NCBI RefSeq assembly: GCF_016863655.1
Contig: NZ_BOPH01000134.1
Span: 1 to 57,493, forward strand
From: Virgisporangium ochraceum
GTDB lineage: Bacteria; Actinomycetota; Actinomycetes; Mycobacteriales; Micromonosporaceae
Reading direction: 5' to 3'
Length of the DNA: 57,493 nt
The position numbers and the translations under genes were made by a program. The notes below the pieces were generated by a model. That model ran no database searches, was not told where the DNA came from, and was given only the letters and a program-made list of their open reading frames with translations. Positions 1-8,236 of this stretch are shown one piece after another. Positions within the stretch are counted from its first letter, which is position 1. Each line of letters begins with the position of its first letter.

Positions 1-32
1 CATGACTGCGCGCGAACCTGCGACACGGGCTA

Positions 33-908
33 CTAGTACTGGTACTGGGCCTCGCGCACGCTGTTGCCGCCGTCGATCACGAGCATCTGGCCCGTGATGT
101 ACGACGCGCTCGGCGAGCACAGGAACGCGATCGTCGCCGCCACCTCGTCGGGGGTGCCGGGACGGCCCATCGGGGTTCCGTAGCCCTGCTTCAGCTCCAC
201 CAGCGTCGACGCACCCGTGTGGATGATGCCCGGCGCCACCGCGTTCACCGTGATGCCGTCGGCGACCAGCTCCATCGCCAGGGCCCGGGTGAGCCCGACG
301 ACACCCGCCTTCGCCGCCGCGTAACCGGCCTCGGCCGGCAGAGCGTTGACCGGCCCGGCCGTCGCGGAGAGGTTCACGATGCGGCCCCAGCCGTGCTCGG
401 TCATGCCACCGACGAACGCCCGGCTCACCAGGAACGCGGTGCTGAGGTTCCGGTCGATCTCGGTGCGCCACTCCTCGTAGGTCAGCTGTGCGACCGGACG
501 GACCACCTCGGGGCTGGCCTTGCTCGCGAGGCCCGCGTTGTTCACGAGAATGTCGACGGTGCCCATCTGCTCGGCGATCGCGTCGGCGAGCGCGCCGACC
601 TCGGCCTCGACGGTCAGATCCGCGACGAAACCGGTGACGCCCAGCTCGCCCGCCCGCTCGTGGATGCGACGGGTGGTGGACACGATCGCCACGTTGGCGC
701 CCATCGCCCGCAGCCGCCGGGCCGTGGCGTAGCCGATGCCGTCGGGGCTGCCGGCGCCGGTGACCAGGGCCGTACGACCGGCCAGACGCTCCGGGAACGA
801 GTCACCGAACGACTCGCCGGCCGGTGCGGCGCCGGCCCCACCCTCGACGTTGCTGCCGGTGGGGACGGAACGCAGGTTGGGTCGCCTGGTTCGAGGGTCG
901 GAAACCAT
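33..908 (-). CDS. SDR family NAD(P)-dependent oxidoreductase
   Basis: Classical short-chain dehydrogenase/reductase of 291 aa. The Rossmann glycine motif TGAGSPDGIG is at residues 50-59 and NNAG at about 123-126. The catalytic Ser lies in NLSA (S181) and YAAAK supplies Tyr196 and Lys200. The C-terminal end reads ITGQMLVIDGG, typical of the FabG-like branch. A longer reading frame runs upstream to 1055, but the ATG at 908 gives a sensible 40-residue polar leader and avoids a low-complexity proline run. The enlarged glycine motif (SPDGIG) resembles SDRs in which the usual TGxxxGIG spacing is lengthened. It is divergent from the small membrane protein at 1061. The substrate cannot be told from sequence. 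The fold assignment is secure. Confidence 0.85.
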   Translation of the reverse strand: MVSDPRTRRPNLRSVPTGSNVEGGAGAAPAGESFGDSFPERLAGRTALVTGAGSPDGIGYATARRLRAMGANVAIVSTTRRIHERAGELGVTGFVADLTVEAEVGALADAIAEQMGTVDILVNNAGLASKASPEVVRPVAQLTYEEWRTEIDRNLSTAFLVSRAFVGGMTEHGWGRIVNLSATAGPVNALPAEAGYAAAKAGVVGLTRALAMELVADGITVNAVAPGIIHTGASTLVELKQGYGTPMGRPGTPDEVAATIAFLCSPSASYITGQMLVIDGGNSVREAQYQY

Positions 909-1060
909 AGGCCGATCCTGCCTGGCGTACGGAGCGGTAGCAACGACAACGGGTACGAAACACCCGCAGCGCCCGAGCCTGGCGCAATGGGGGACACCGT
1001 GGGGTGGTGGCGGCGGGCTACGCTGGCCCGCAGACTCCTTCGACCCGCGAGGCAATGATC

Positions 1061-1507
1061 ATGTCGTATGGGCAGCAGCCGGGCAACTGGTCAGACCAGT
1101 CGTGGCCGAACCCGAACCAGCCCTACTCAGATCCGGGTTACCAGGGCCAGTACCCCGGGTACCCGCAGTCGGCCGTTCCGGCCAGCCCGGGGTACGGGTA
1201 CGGGTACCAGCCGCCCGCGCCGATGCGTCAGACCAACGGTCTCGCCATCGCGGCGATGGTCGTGTCGCTGGCGAGCATCGTCGTCTGCGGGTTCCCGGCG
1301 ATCGTCGGCGCGATCATGGGTCACGTCGCCCGGCGCCAGATCCGCGAGCGCGGTGAGGACGGCGACGGCATGGCGCTCACCGGCGTCATCGTCGGCTGGA
1401 TCGTCTTCGCCCTCACGATCATCGGCTGGGCCGTGTACGTCATCTTCTTCGTGTGGCTGGTGACGTCGACCCCCGACTACGAGCCGTCACCCTACTCGAC
1501 CTACTGA
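1061..1507 (+). CDS. DUF4190-type small membrane protein with Tyr/Pro/Gly-rich N-terminus
   Basis: A 148-aa protein. Residues 1-55 are rich in Tyr, Pro, Gly and Gln (YGQQPG, GYQGQYPGYPQ, GYGYGYQPP), a disordered cytoplasmic segment. Two hydrophobic helices follow (about 61-83 and 106-132), joined by a loop containing HVARRQIRERGEDGDGMALTG. That loop, with GHVARxQI and the following G, matches DUF4190 proteins, common two-helix actinobacterial proteins of unknown role. An ATG six bases earlier (1055) is possible, but GAGG at 1049-1052 lies at a better distance from 1061. No operon partner is seen; the next gene is convergent. Confidence 0.75.
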   Translation: MSYGQQPGNWSDQSWPNPNQPYSDPGYQGQYPGYPQSAVPASPGYGYGYQPPAPMRQTNGLAIAAMVVSLASIVVCGFPAIVGAIMGHVARRQIRERGEDGDGMALTGVIVGWIVFALTIIGWAVYVIFFVWLVTSTPDYEPSPYSTY

Positions 1508-2439
1508 GCCTCGAACCGTGACGTGCGCGTGAGGCCGGCCGCCCGGCCTTTCGCCGCGATCACGAGCGCCATCTTCCGCGACGCCTCGTCGATCATCTCG
1601 TCGCCCAGCATCACCGCACCGCGCCTGCCGCCCGCCTCCGACGTGTAGTGCGCGTACGCGTCGAGGATCAGCTCGGCGTGGTCGTAGTCCTCCTGCGACG
1701 GCGCGTAGACCTCGTTGGCCGCCTCGATCTGGCCGGGGTGCAGCACCCACTTGCCGTCGAACCCGAGGGCGGCCGACCGCTTCGCCACCGCACGGAAGCC
1801 ATCGACGTCGCGGATCTGCAGAAACGGGCCGTCGATGGCCTGCAGGTCGTGCGTGCGGGCCGCCATCAGGATCCGCATCAGGATGTAGTGATATGGATCA
1901 CCGGGATAGTCGGGGATCAGTGCGCCGACCGACAGCGACCGCATGTTGATCGAGGCCATGAAGTCGGCGGGACCGAAGATGATCGTCTCGAGCCGGGGCG
2001 AGGCGGCCGCGATCGCGTCGACCTCGACGAGCCCGACAGCGTTCTCGATCTGCGCCTCGATGCCGATGCGGCCGACCTCCAGACCGACGGCCTTCTCGAT
2101 CTGCGTCAGCGTGATGTCGAGCCACTGGATCTGGCCGGCGTTCTGCACCTTGGGCAGCATCACGCAGTCGACGTTCGGTCCGGCGCCCTCGACCACCTCG
2201 ACCACGTCGCGGTAGGTCCACTCGGTGGTCAGGTCGTTGACCCGCACCGCACGCACCTTGCCGCCCCAGTCGCCCTCGTTGAGGGCGGCGACGACGTTCT
2301 TCCGGGCCTCCGCCTTCGCCAGGGGGGCCACCGCGTCCTCCAGGTCGAGGAACACCTGGTCGGCGGGGAGCCCCTGGGCCTTGCCGAGCATCTTGACGCT
2401 GGAGCCCGGCACGGCCAGGCACGATCTACGGGAGCGCAC
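1501..2439 (-). CDS. HpcH/HpaI aldolase / CitE-like CoA ester lyase
   Basis: A 312-aa TIM-barrel lyase of the citrate-lyase-beta/malyl-CoA-lyase family. Hallmarks are RRSCLAVPGSS at the N-terminus, FLDLEDAVAP (metal-site acidic cluster), the KVQN loop, IEAQIENAVGL with the metal-binding Glu, and FGPADF. Such enzymes cleave or form (S)-malyl-CoA, citramalyl-CoA or related 3-hydroxyacyl-CoA thioesters. The GTG at 2439 places VRSRRSCLAVPG at the family's usual start. A longer frame to 2538 would overlap the divergent SDR promoter and adds only Arg-rich sequence. The 3' end overlaps the convergent gene at 1501-1507. The exact substrate is unknown. Confidence 0.82.
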   Translation of the reverse strand: MRSRRSCLAVPGSSVKMLGKAQGLPADQVFLDLEDAVAPLAKAEARKNVVAALNEGDWGGKVRAVRVNDLTTEWTYRDVVEVVEGAGPNVDCVMLPKVQNAGQIQWLDITLTQIEKAVGLEVGRIGIEAQIENAVGLVEVDAIAAASPRLETIIFGPADFMASINMRSLSVGALIPDYPGDPYHYILMRILMAARTHDLQAIDGPFLQIRDVDGFRAVAKRSAALGFDGKWVLHPGQIEAANEVYAPSQEDYDHAELILDAYAHYTSEAGGRRGAVMLGDEMIDEASRKMALVIAAKGRAAGLTRTSRFEAQ

Positions 2440-2512
2440 CTGTCTATTTTGTGTCAGCCCGCCGGTGCCCCTCGTGCGGCGGCGGCGGATGTGGCGAAGG
2501 TAGCCTCGGCGC

Positions 2513-3349
2513 GTGGCTGCCGCAGCGCGCGATCTCACGGGTCAGGTCATCGTCATCACCGGCGCGAGTTCCGGCATCGGGCTCGCCGGCGCCACCGCGC
2601 TGGCCGCGCGCGGCGCCGGCATCGTGCTCGTCGGCCGGAACAAGGAGCGGCTGCAGGAGGCCGTGAAACAGGTCGCCGCCGCGGGTGGGCCGCGCCCGTT
2701 GTCGTACGAGGCCGACTTCAGCCGTCTCGACGACGTGCACCTGCTCGGCGACCAGCTGCGCCAACGGCTGCGGAAGATCCACGTGCTGGCCAGCAACGCC
2801 GGCCAGGTCGTTCTGAGCAATAAGACCACAGTGGACGGTCACGAGCAGACCGTCCAGGTGAACCACCTCGCGGGTTTCCTGCTCGCGCACCTGGTACGGG
2901 AGCAGCTGCGCGGCGGCCGGCTCGTCGTGACCTCGTCCGACGTGCACAAGAGCCAGGCGATCGACCCCGCCGACCTGTCGGCCACGACCGGCTGGAAGGC
3001 GTACGGGGCGAGCAAGTCGGCGAACATCCTGTTCGCGCAGGAGGCCAACCGGCGCTGGCCCGACATCACCTCGGTGAGCTTCCATCCCGGCGTCGTGCGG
3101 AGCCGGTTCTCCTCCGGCACCGCGATGCGGCCGCTGTTCGCGTTCAACCCGTTCCTGATCTCCACCGAGAAGGGCGCCGACACGCTGGTGTGGCTGGCGT
3201 CGGCGCAGCCGAACGAGCTGCGTCCCGGCGCGTTCTACGTCAAGCGCAAGGAGAAGACGCCGTCGCCGCACGCGACCGACCCGCAGGTGGCCGCTCGCCT
3301 GTGGGACGCCAGCCTCGCCGCCGTCGGCATCGGCTGGAACCAGCACTAG
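2513..3349 (+). CDS. SDR family oxidoreductase (retinol-dehydrogenase-like)
   Basis: A 278-aa SDR. TGASSGIG is at residues 16-23, SNAG at 94-97, Ser141/142 in VVTSSD and YGASK at 164-168. The segment SFHPGVVRSRF and the long C-terminal substrate region resemble the RDH/WWOX-type SDRs of actinobacteria. The GTG start is six bases downstream of TAGCCT (2501-2506), a TANNNT -10 box, so the mRNA is probably leaderless. GAAGG lies just upstream but would be outside such a transcript. The stop codon is part of a triple GCACTAG repeat. The substrate is unknown. Confidence 0.85.
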   Translation: MAAAARDLTGQVIVITGASSGIGLAGATALAARGAGIVLVGRNKERLQEAVKQVAAAGGPRPLSYEADFSRLDDVHLLGDQLRQRLRKIHVLASNAGQVVLSNKTTVDGHEQTVQVNHLAGFLLAHLVREQLRGGRLVVTSSDVHKSQAIDPADLSATTGWKAYGASKSANILFAQEANRRWPDITSVSFHPGVVRSRFSSGTAMRPLFAFNPFLISTEKGADTLVWLASAQPNELRPGAFYVKRKEKTPSPHATDPQVAARLWDASLAAVGIGWNQH

Positions 3350-3363
3350 GCACTAGGCACTAG
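3343..3363 (+). repeat. Three tandem GCACTAG heptamers at a gene junction
   Basis: GCACTAG occurs three times in a row (3343-3349, 3350-3356, 3357-3363). The first TAG is the stop of the SDR gene. Because the unit is 7 bp, the three TAGs fall in all three forward frames. The last TAG begins TAGGAT (3361-3366), a plausible -10 box seven bases before the next ATG. Confidence 0.85.
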
Positions 3364-3373
3364 GATCGGCGCG

Positions 3374-3847
3374 ATGGCGCATCCGCTGGTTCCCGAGGTC
3401 GGCAAGAAGGCCGCCGTGGCGTGGCTCGGTGGCCGGATGGCCTGGTGCGCCTGGTTCGACGACGCGCTCTACGTGGTCAGCGGGCCCGGTGAGCAGGAGC
3501 TGGGCGAGCTCCACGACGGCATCGAGGTGACGCTGCGGGGCGACCACGGCGGCCGGGTCGTCACCTGGCCGGCGGCGGTCACCCGCGTCGAGCCCAGCGG
3601 CGAGGAGTGGGAGAAGGTCGCCCCGCAGCTGGCCGGCAAGCGCCTCAACGCGGCGGGCAGCACCGACGAGGTGGTCGCGCGGTGGGCGTCCACCAACGTG
3701 GTCTACGCCCTACGGCCCGGCAGCGACGCGATCACCGGAACCGACCTGCCCGACGGGTCGCTCGCCGCGCCGCCGCGCCCGAGCGGGGCGGCCCGGCCGA
3801 CGAAGCGGCCGTTCCGCCTGCACCGGGTGCGGCGTCACAAAGGCTGA
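3374..3847 (+). CDS. Conserved actinobacterial hypothetical protein
   Basis: A 157-aa soluble protein I do not recognise with certainty. It starts MAHPLVPEVGKKAAVAWL and has alternating beta-strand-like segments (WCAWFDDALYVVSG, GIEVTLRGDHGGRVVTW). Its conserved-looking core mentions GPGEQ, and it ends in a basic tail (KRPFRLHRVRRHKG). The beta pattern, with a short aromatic strand followed by GPGEQELGEL, is reminiscent of the split-barrel flavin/pyridoxamine-oxidase-like fold, but no cofactor motif is clear. The ATG lies seven bases after TAGGAT, which suggests a leaderless transcript. It sits tail-to-tail with the AMMECR1 gene. Confidence 0.65.
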   Translation: MAHPLVPEVGKKAAVAWLGGRMAWCAWFDDALYVVSGPGEQELGELHDGIEVTLRGDHGGRVVTWPAAVTRVEPSGEEWEKVAPQLAGKRLNAAGSTDEVVARWASTNVVYALRPGSDAITGTDLPDGSLAAPPRPSGAARPTKRPFRLHRVRRHKG

Positions 3848-3858
3848 CCCACCCCTCG

Positions 3859-4449
3859 TCACAAGGGCTGACGCGGCGAACGGTCGCGGTACTCCGCGGT
3901 GGTGTACGTCGAGGCGGTGAGCCCCGGCGGCCACCCGGCGGCGGGCCACCCGCCCTTGGCCAGCAGGGAGTCGACGAAGACGTCGGGGTCGGACAGCTTC
4001 GCCCACACGGCGGGCAGGAACGTGGCCCGGCGCTCCCCGTCGGTGATCAGGACCCCGTCGACGCCCGGGCGCAGGGCCGCCACGAACTCTGCCCGCGTGC
4101 CGGCCGGGATCGCGCGGCCGGGGGCGAGCACGGCTACCTTCACGTCGAGCGCGGGCCACTCGGCCGCCTCCACCGGTGCCATGCGGGGGTCACGCATGGC
4201 GCGCTGCGCGTTGCGGATCACGTCGAGGTAGAGCGGGCGAGCCGCCTCGATCGTGCCGATGCATCCCCGGAGCCGCCCGCCGGCCTCCAGCGTGACGAAT
4301 GACGCGCCGGGCACCGTGAGCGCGGCCCGGTCGGGTACGTCGTCGGGGACCGGGCGCCCCGTGAGGCGTGCCCGCACCACGGCGGCGGCGAGCCGGGCCA
4401 GGGCCGCGCCGTCCGCCTGCTCCACCCCAACAGCCTCGGAAGGGATCAC
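3859..4449 (-). CDS. AMMECR1 domain protein (AmmeMemoRadiSam system protein A type)
   Basis: A 196-aa protein with the family's invariant hexapeptide LRGCIG at residues 60-65. The region RNAQRAMRDPRMAPV follows, and a C-terminal Trp/Lys-containing segment (AVWAKLSDPDVFVDSLLAKGGW) matches AMMECR1 proteins. The biochemical role is unproven. In many bacteria the family is linked to a Memo-like protein and a radical-SAM enzyme, but neither partner is adjacent here. The GTG at 4449 is preferred to the GTG at 4464 because GGAGG lies eight bases before it. Length and domain coverage are normal. Confidence 0.88.
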   Translation of the reverse strand: MIPSEAVGVEQADGAALARLAAAVVRARLTGRPVPDDVPDRAALTVPGASFVTLEAGGRLRGCIGTIEAARPLYLDVIRNAQRAMRDPRMAPVEAAEWPALDVKVAVLAPGRAIPAGTRAEFVAALRPGVDGVLITDGERRATFLPAVWAKLSDPDVFVDSLLAKGGWPAAGWPPGLTASTYTTAEYRDRSPRQPL

Positions 4450-4482
4450 TCTGCCCACCTCCACGCGGAGGGTCGCCGATGA

Positions 4483-5217
4483 TCAGGCACCGATTGTCCC
4501 GCCGCTCCCCTCAAGATCGCCACAGACCAGCGGCAGTACCTCACGGAGCGAGGTCACCGACGGACCGCGGAACGCCTGGTCCGGCTGGAACGTGAGGTGA
4601 CCGGTGAGGTCTGGTGCGTCCAGGCGGACCGCGCTCATGCCCACGGCGGTCGCACCCGTGAGCTCCCGGCTGCCGCCGTCGCCGACGTACAGGCACTCGG
4701 CGGGCGCGACCCCGAGCCGGTCGCAGGCCTCGAGGAACAGGGCCGGGTGCGGCTTGCACCGCCCGACCCGCACCGAGAACACGTGCACGTCGAGCAGCGG
4801 GTACACCGGCAGCTCAGGCAGCAGCTCGGGCAGCTCGTACCAGCAGTCGCTCACCACGGCCGTCCGCAGGCCGCGTTCGCGCAGGCCGGCCAGCACCGGC
4901 ACCGCGTCCGGCCGCAGCGGGCCGTCGGCGCCGATGGTCGCGATCCGTTCCGCGCGCACCGAGCGCAGGGTCAGCGCCGACGGTCGCGAGCCGAGGATCC
5001 GGGCCAGACCGTAGAGGACGTCGAGCGGGTTGCCGAGGCGGCCGGTGGCCCGCAGGTAGAACGTGCGCGACATGAGGTCCAGCCACGACTCGGGCTCGCA
5101 CCCGAGGCTGCGGGCCATCCGGGCGTGTGCCGGCCCCTGTCGGACCGCACGGCTCAAGGTTCCGAAGTAGTCGAAAACGACGGCCCGGAGCGGGCCGGTC
5201 AACAGAAAGTGACTCAC
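4483..5217 (-). CDS. HAD family hydrolase
   Basis: A haloacid-dehalogenase-superfamily hydrolase of 244 aa. Motif I reads VFDYFGTL, where the usual second Asp is replaced, as in dehalogenase-type HADs. Motif II is VVSD. The conserved Lys of motif III lies in CKPHPALF, and motif IV is VGDGGSREL. An alpha-helical cap lies between motifs I and II. The GTG at 5217 is chosen because GAGAG precedes it and it starts just before the motif I strand. An ATG at 5289 is possible but would sit on the divergent promoter. The replaced second Asp argues against a simple phosphomonoesterase. The substrate is unknown. Confidence 0.8.
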   Translation of the reverse strand: MSHFLLTGPLRAVVFDYFGTLSRAVRQGPAHARMARSLGCEPESWLDLMSRTFYLRATGRLGNPLDVLYGLARILGSRPSALTLRSVRAERIATIGADGPLRPDAVPVLAGLRERGLRTAVVSDCWYELPELLPELPVYPLLDVHVFSVRVGRCKPHPALFLEACDRLGVAPAECLYVGDGGSRELTGATAVGMSAVRLDAPDLTGHLTFQPDQAFRGPSVTSLREVLPLVCGDLEGSGGTIGA

Positions 5218-5300
5218 AGCTCTCGCAACGTACCCAGCCCTGAAACTCAACCAAACGTGTCGGCAAGGCGACTCTGAGCAACCTGGCACGATGGGGCACC

Positions 5301-6230
5301 GTGTCCAGGCTCGGCTTCCCGGTGGTGCTCGCGCTATGCGTCGCGGTGGTGAGCGTCTCCACCTCGGCGCCGCTGATCGCCTACGCGGCCGCGCCGGCGC
5401 TCGCCCTGGCGTTCTGGCGCAACGCGCTCTCGCTGGCGGTGCTCGGGCCGGCCGCCGCGGGGTCCCGCGGCCGGGCGCAGTTCACCGACCTGGTCCGCCA
5501 TGACCGCCGCACGCTCGCGGTGTGCGTGCTCAGCGGGCTCGCGCTCGCGGTCCACTTCGGAACGTGGGTACCGAGCGCCAAGCTGACGACGGTCGCGACC
5601 GCGACGGCGCTGGTCTGTACGACGCCGATCTGGTCGGCGGTGATCGCCACCGCGCAGGGCACCCGCCTCCCGCGCGTGACCTGGATCGGCATCGCGATCG
5701 CCGTCGCCGGCGCGGTACTGGCGACCGGCGCCGACTTCGCCGTCTCCGGCGACGCCGTGCTGGGCGACGTGCTGGCGCTGATCGGCGGCGTCGCCGGCGC
5801 GGTGTACTTCGCGCTGGGCGAGCGGGCCCGCACGGTCGTCAGCACCACGGTCTACTCGACGACGAGCTACTCCGTGTGCGCGCTGGCCCTGCTCGTGGTG
5901 TGCCTCGCCACCGGCACCGAACTGGTCGACTTCCCGGCCACGGCGTGGCTCGCCATCGTCGGCACCACCGTGTTCCCGCAGCTTCTCGGGCACACGATGG
6001 TGAACTACGCGCTGCAGCGGGTCTCCGCGACGACCGTCAACGTGCTGCTGCTGCTCGAGGTGCCGGGCGCGACACTGCTCGGCTGGCTGCTGATCGACCA
6101 GCTTCCCGATGTCCGCAGCGTGCCGGGTCTGGCGATCCTCACCGTCGGGGTCGCCGTGGTCCTCGTCGGCGCGGCGCGCGCATCCCGGGCGACGGTCATC
6201 GAGGACGCGGCGCAGCAGCCGACCTTGTAA
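5301..6230 (+). CDS. EamA/DMT family transporter
   Basis: A 309-aa integral membrane protein with about ten hydrophobic segments arranged as two EamA repeats. The second repeat begins near residue 150 (LGDVLALIGGVAGAVYFALGERAR). The motifs FWRNALSLAVL and LEVPGATLLGWLL are typical of DMT-superfamily exporters for metabolites or amino acids. The start is GTG. It is divergent from the HAD gene and ends 34 bp before the CBS-domain gene. The substrate is unknown. Confidence 0.85.
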   Translation: MSRLGFPVVLALCVAVVSVSTSAPLIAYAAAPALALAFWRNALSLAVLGPAAAGSRGRAQFTDLVRHDRRTLAVCVLSGLALAVHFGTWVPSAKLTTVATATALVCTTPIWSAVIATAQGTRLPRVTWIGIAIAVAGAVLATGADFAVSGDAVLGDVLALIGGVAGAVYFALGERARTVVSTTVYSTTSYSVCALALLVVCLATGTELVDFPATAWLAIVGTTVFPQLLGHTMVNYALQRVSATTVNVLLLLEVPGATLLGWLLIDQLPDVRSVPGLAILTVGVAVVLVGAARASRATVIEDAAQQPTL

Positions 6231-6252
6231 CCAGGTGTAACCCGCTGTCCCA

Positions 6253-6267
6253 TAGGCTGTTCGCGTG
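6253..6267 (+). promoter_or_regulatory. Leaderless-type -10 box and GTG start
   Basis: TAGGCT at 6253-6258 is followed by exactly six bases and then the GTG at 6265, with no Shine-Dalgarno sequence. This is the usual geometry of leaderless genes in actinobacteria. Confidence 0.55.
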
Positions 6268-7524
6268 ACCGCGTCCCGGATCTTCCTGGCCCGCGTCGCC
6301 GGTGTTCCCGTCTTCGACCCCAACGGAGACCAGGTGGGCCGGGTGCGCGACGCGGTGGCGCGTCCCCGGGCGGCGGGCTCGCCCCGGGTGGTCGGCCTGG
6401 TCGCCGAGATGCCCATGCGCCGCCGCATCTTCCTGCCGATCGGCCGGGTCGAGGCGATCGATGCCGAGGCGGTCGTCCTCGGTACCGGCACGCTCAACCT
6501 GCGCCGGTTCGAGAAGCGCCAGGGCGAGCTGCTGGTGCTGGAGCAGCTGCTCGACCGGCGGGTCACCGTGGCCGCGACGGACGCGTCGGCCACCGTGGTC
6601 GACGTCGCGATGGAGGTCGACCGGTCGGGCAACTGGTCGCTGAACAAGGTCGCCATCCGCGAGTACACCGGCCTGCTCACCCGCCGCGGCCAGCTCCGCC
6701 AGGTCTCCTGGTCGGAGGTGCGCGGCCTGGCCGGGATCGGCGACCATCACGGCACTGCCGGCATCCTCGCGCTGCTGCACGACATGCGCCCGGCCGACCT
6801 GGCCAACGCCCTGCAGGACCTGAACGACAAGCGCCGGTTCGAGGTCGCCGAGGCGCTCGACGACGAGCGGCTCGCCGACGTGCTGGAGGAGCTGCCCGAG
6901 CACGACCAGATCGAGATCCTCGCGGCGCTGGCCCCGGAGCGCGCGGCCGACATCCTCGAGGAGATGAACCCCGACGACGCGGCAGACCTGCTGGCCGAGC
7001 TGCCCGAGGGCGAGCAGGAGGCGCTGCTCGATCTGATGGAGCCCGACGAGGCCCAGCCGGTGCGGCAGCTGCTCGCGTACACCGAGGGCACGGCCGGTTC
7101 GGTGATGACGTCCGAGCCGGTGATCCTCGCGCCCGACGCCACCGTCGCGGAGGCGCTGGCCCGCATCCGGGAACCCCAGCTCGCCCCCGCCGTGGCCGCG
7201 CAGGTGTTCGTCGCCCGGCCGCCGATGGCCACCCCGACCGGTCGTTACCTGGGGGTGGTGTTCTTCCAGCGTCTGCTCCGCGAGCCGCCGTCGGCTCTGG
7301 TCGGCGGCATGATCGACAGTGACATCGACCCGCTGTCGCCGGAGGCGCCGCTCGGCGAGATCACTCAGCGGATGGCCACCTACAACCTCGTGGCGATGCC
7401 GGTGGTCGACGACAAGGACCGGCTGGTCGGCGCCGTCACCGTCGACGACGTCCTCGATCACCTGCTGCCGCGCGACTGGCGCGACCGCGCCACGGTTCCG
7501 GTGCCGGCGGTGCCCAATGGCTGA
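6265..7524 (+). CDS. PRC-barrel / MgtE N-domain / CBS-domain protein without a channel domain
   Basis: A 419-aa cytosolic protein. Residues 1-160 form two PRC-barrel-like segments (IFLARVAGVPVFDPNGDQVGRV; DRSGNWSLNKVAIREY). Residues 165-270 are the MgtE_N superhelix, with acidic repeats such as LPEHDQIEILAAL, ERAADILEEMNPDDAADLL and LPEGEQEALLDLM. A pair of CBS domains follows, starting at VMTSEPVILAP and ending VDDVLDHLLP. The magnesium-channel transmembrane domain of true MgtE is absent. It is probably a Mg2+ or nucleotide sensor acting with the DUF1003 protein, whose gene overlaps its stop by eight bases. A similar pairing lies near mrp in other actinobacteria (recalled synteny). The function is inferred. 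Confidence 0.85.
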   Translation: MTASRIFLARVAGVPVFDPNGDQVGRVRDAVARPRAAGSPRVVGLVAEMPMRRRIFLPIGRVEAIDAEAVVLGTGTLNLRRFEKRQGELLVLEQLLDRRVTVAATDASATVVDVAMEVDRSGNWSLNKVAIREYTGLLTRRGQLRQVSWSEVRGLAGIGDHHGTAGILALLHDMRPADLANALQDLNDKRRFEVAEALDDERLADVLEELPEHDQIEILAALAPERAADILEEMNPDDAADLLAELPEGEQEALLDLMEPDEAQPVRQLLAYTEGTAGSVMTSEPVILAPDATVAEALARIREPQLAPAVAAQVFVARPPMATPTGRYLGVVFFQRLLREPPSALVGGMIDSDIDPLSPEAPLGEITQRMATYNLVAMPVVDDKDRLVGAVTVDDVLDHLLPRDWRDRATVPVPAVPNG

Positions 7525-8146
7525 GCGCGTGCCCGACCGGACGACCGACCGGCGGCGGCTCGACCAGCCGCGTGATCCGCGTCGCATCTCGCTGCCGCGG
7601 TGGGACCCGGAAGCCTTCGGCCGGTTCTCCGAGGGCATCGCCCGGTTCATGGGCACGGCCCGGTTCCTCGTCTACATGACGGTGTTCATCCTCGCGTGGA
7701 TATGTTGGAACGTTCTCGCGCCTGCTGGCCTCCGTTTCGACCCATATACCTTCACGTTCCTCACGCTGATCCTGTCGTTGCAGGCCTCCTACGCCGCGCC
7801 GCTGATCCTGCTGGCGCAGAACCGGCAGGCCGACCGCGACCGGTTGACGATGGAGGAGGACCGCCGGCGGGCCACCGCGCAGAAGGCCGACACCGAGTAC
7901 CTGGCCAGGGAGATCGCGGCTCTGCGGATCGCGATGGGCGAGGTCGCGACGCGTGACTTCCTGCGTTCGGAGCTGGCCCGCATGGCCGAGGAGCTCGACG
8001 ACGCGGCGCACCGCCGCAGCAAGGCCGACCGCAAGGAGCTGCGCAAGCACGTGCGCGCCCTGTCCGACCCGGCAAGCGAAGCCGAAGCCGCCGCCGACGG
8101 CTACGACGACGACGAGGTCCTCGACAAGCCCGCCCCGCGCCGCTGA
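7517..8146 (+). CDS. DUF1003 membrane protein
   Basis: A 209-aa protein. The N-terminus is basic and soluble, followed by two transmembrane helices (about 50-68 and 76-98) with the family's landmark FTFLTLILSLQASYAAPLIL. The DUF1003 tail RQADRDR leads into a long charged coiled-coil. The C-terminus is acidic (YDDDEVLD). The ATG at 7517 lies inside the last codons of the CBS gene, so the two are translationally coupled. DUF1003 proteins have no established activity. Coupling to an MgtE_N/CBS sensor suggests a shared membrane complex (inference). Confidence 0.87.
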   Translation: MAERVPDRTTDRRRLDQPRDPRRISLPRWDPEAFGRFSEGIARFMGTARFLVYMTVFILAWICWNVLAPAGLRFDPYTFTFLTLILSLQASYAAPLILLAQNRQADRDRLTMEEDRRRATAQKADTEYLAREIAALRIAMGEVATRDFLRSELARMAEELDDAAHRRSKADRKELRKHVRALSDPASEAEAAADGYDDDEVLDKPAPRR

Positions 8147-8153
8147 TGGGTCA

Positions 8154-8220
8154 CGCCCGCGGAGGCGGGCGCAGACAACGGACCCGGGTCCCGCGCCCGC
8201 GGAGGCGGGCGCAATCAACT
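8154..8220. repeat. Two copies of a GC-rich hairpin repeat
   Basis: CGCCCGC-GGAG-GCGGGCG is found at 8154-8171 and again at 8194-8211. Each can fold as a 7-bp stem with a 4-base loop, and each is followed by CA and a six-base tail ending CAAC (GACAAC, ATCAAC). They lie just after the DUF1003 stop, so they may act as a terminator or RNA-stabilising element. A third copy in the opposite orientation is at 49604-49621. Confidence 0.8.
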
Positions 8221-8236
8221 GAGTACAGTTGCAGGA

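Noticed and set aside
320..349. CGTAAC-N18-CGTTGA resembling a sigma-BldN promoter
   Set aside because: The hexamers are perfect, but the spacer is 18 instead of 16 and it lies inside the SDR coding sequence on the opposite strand with no gene properly placed downstream.
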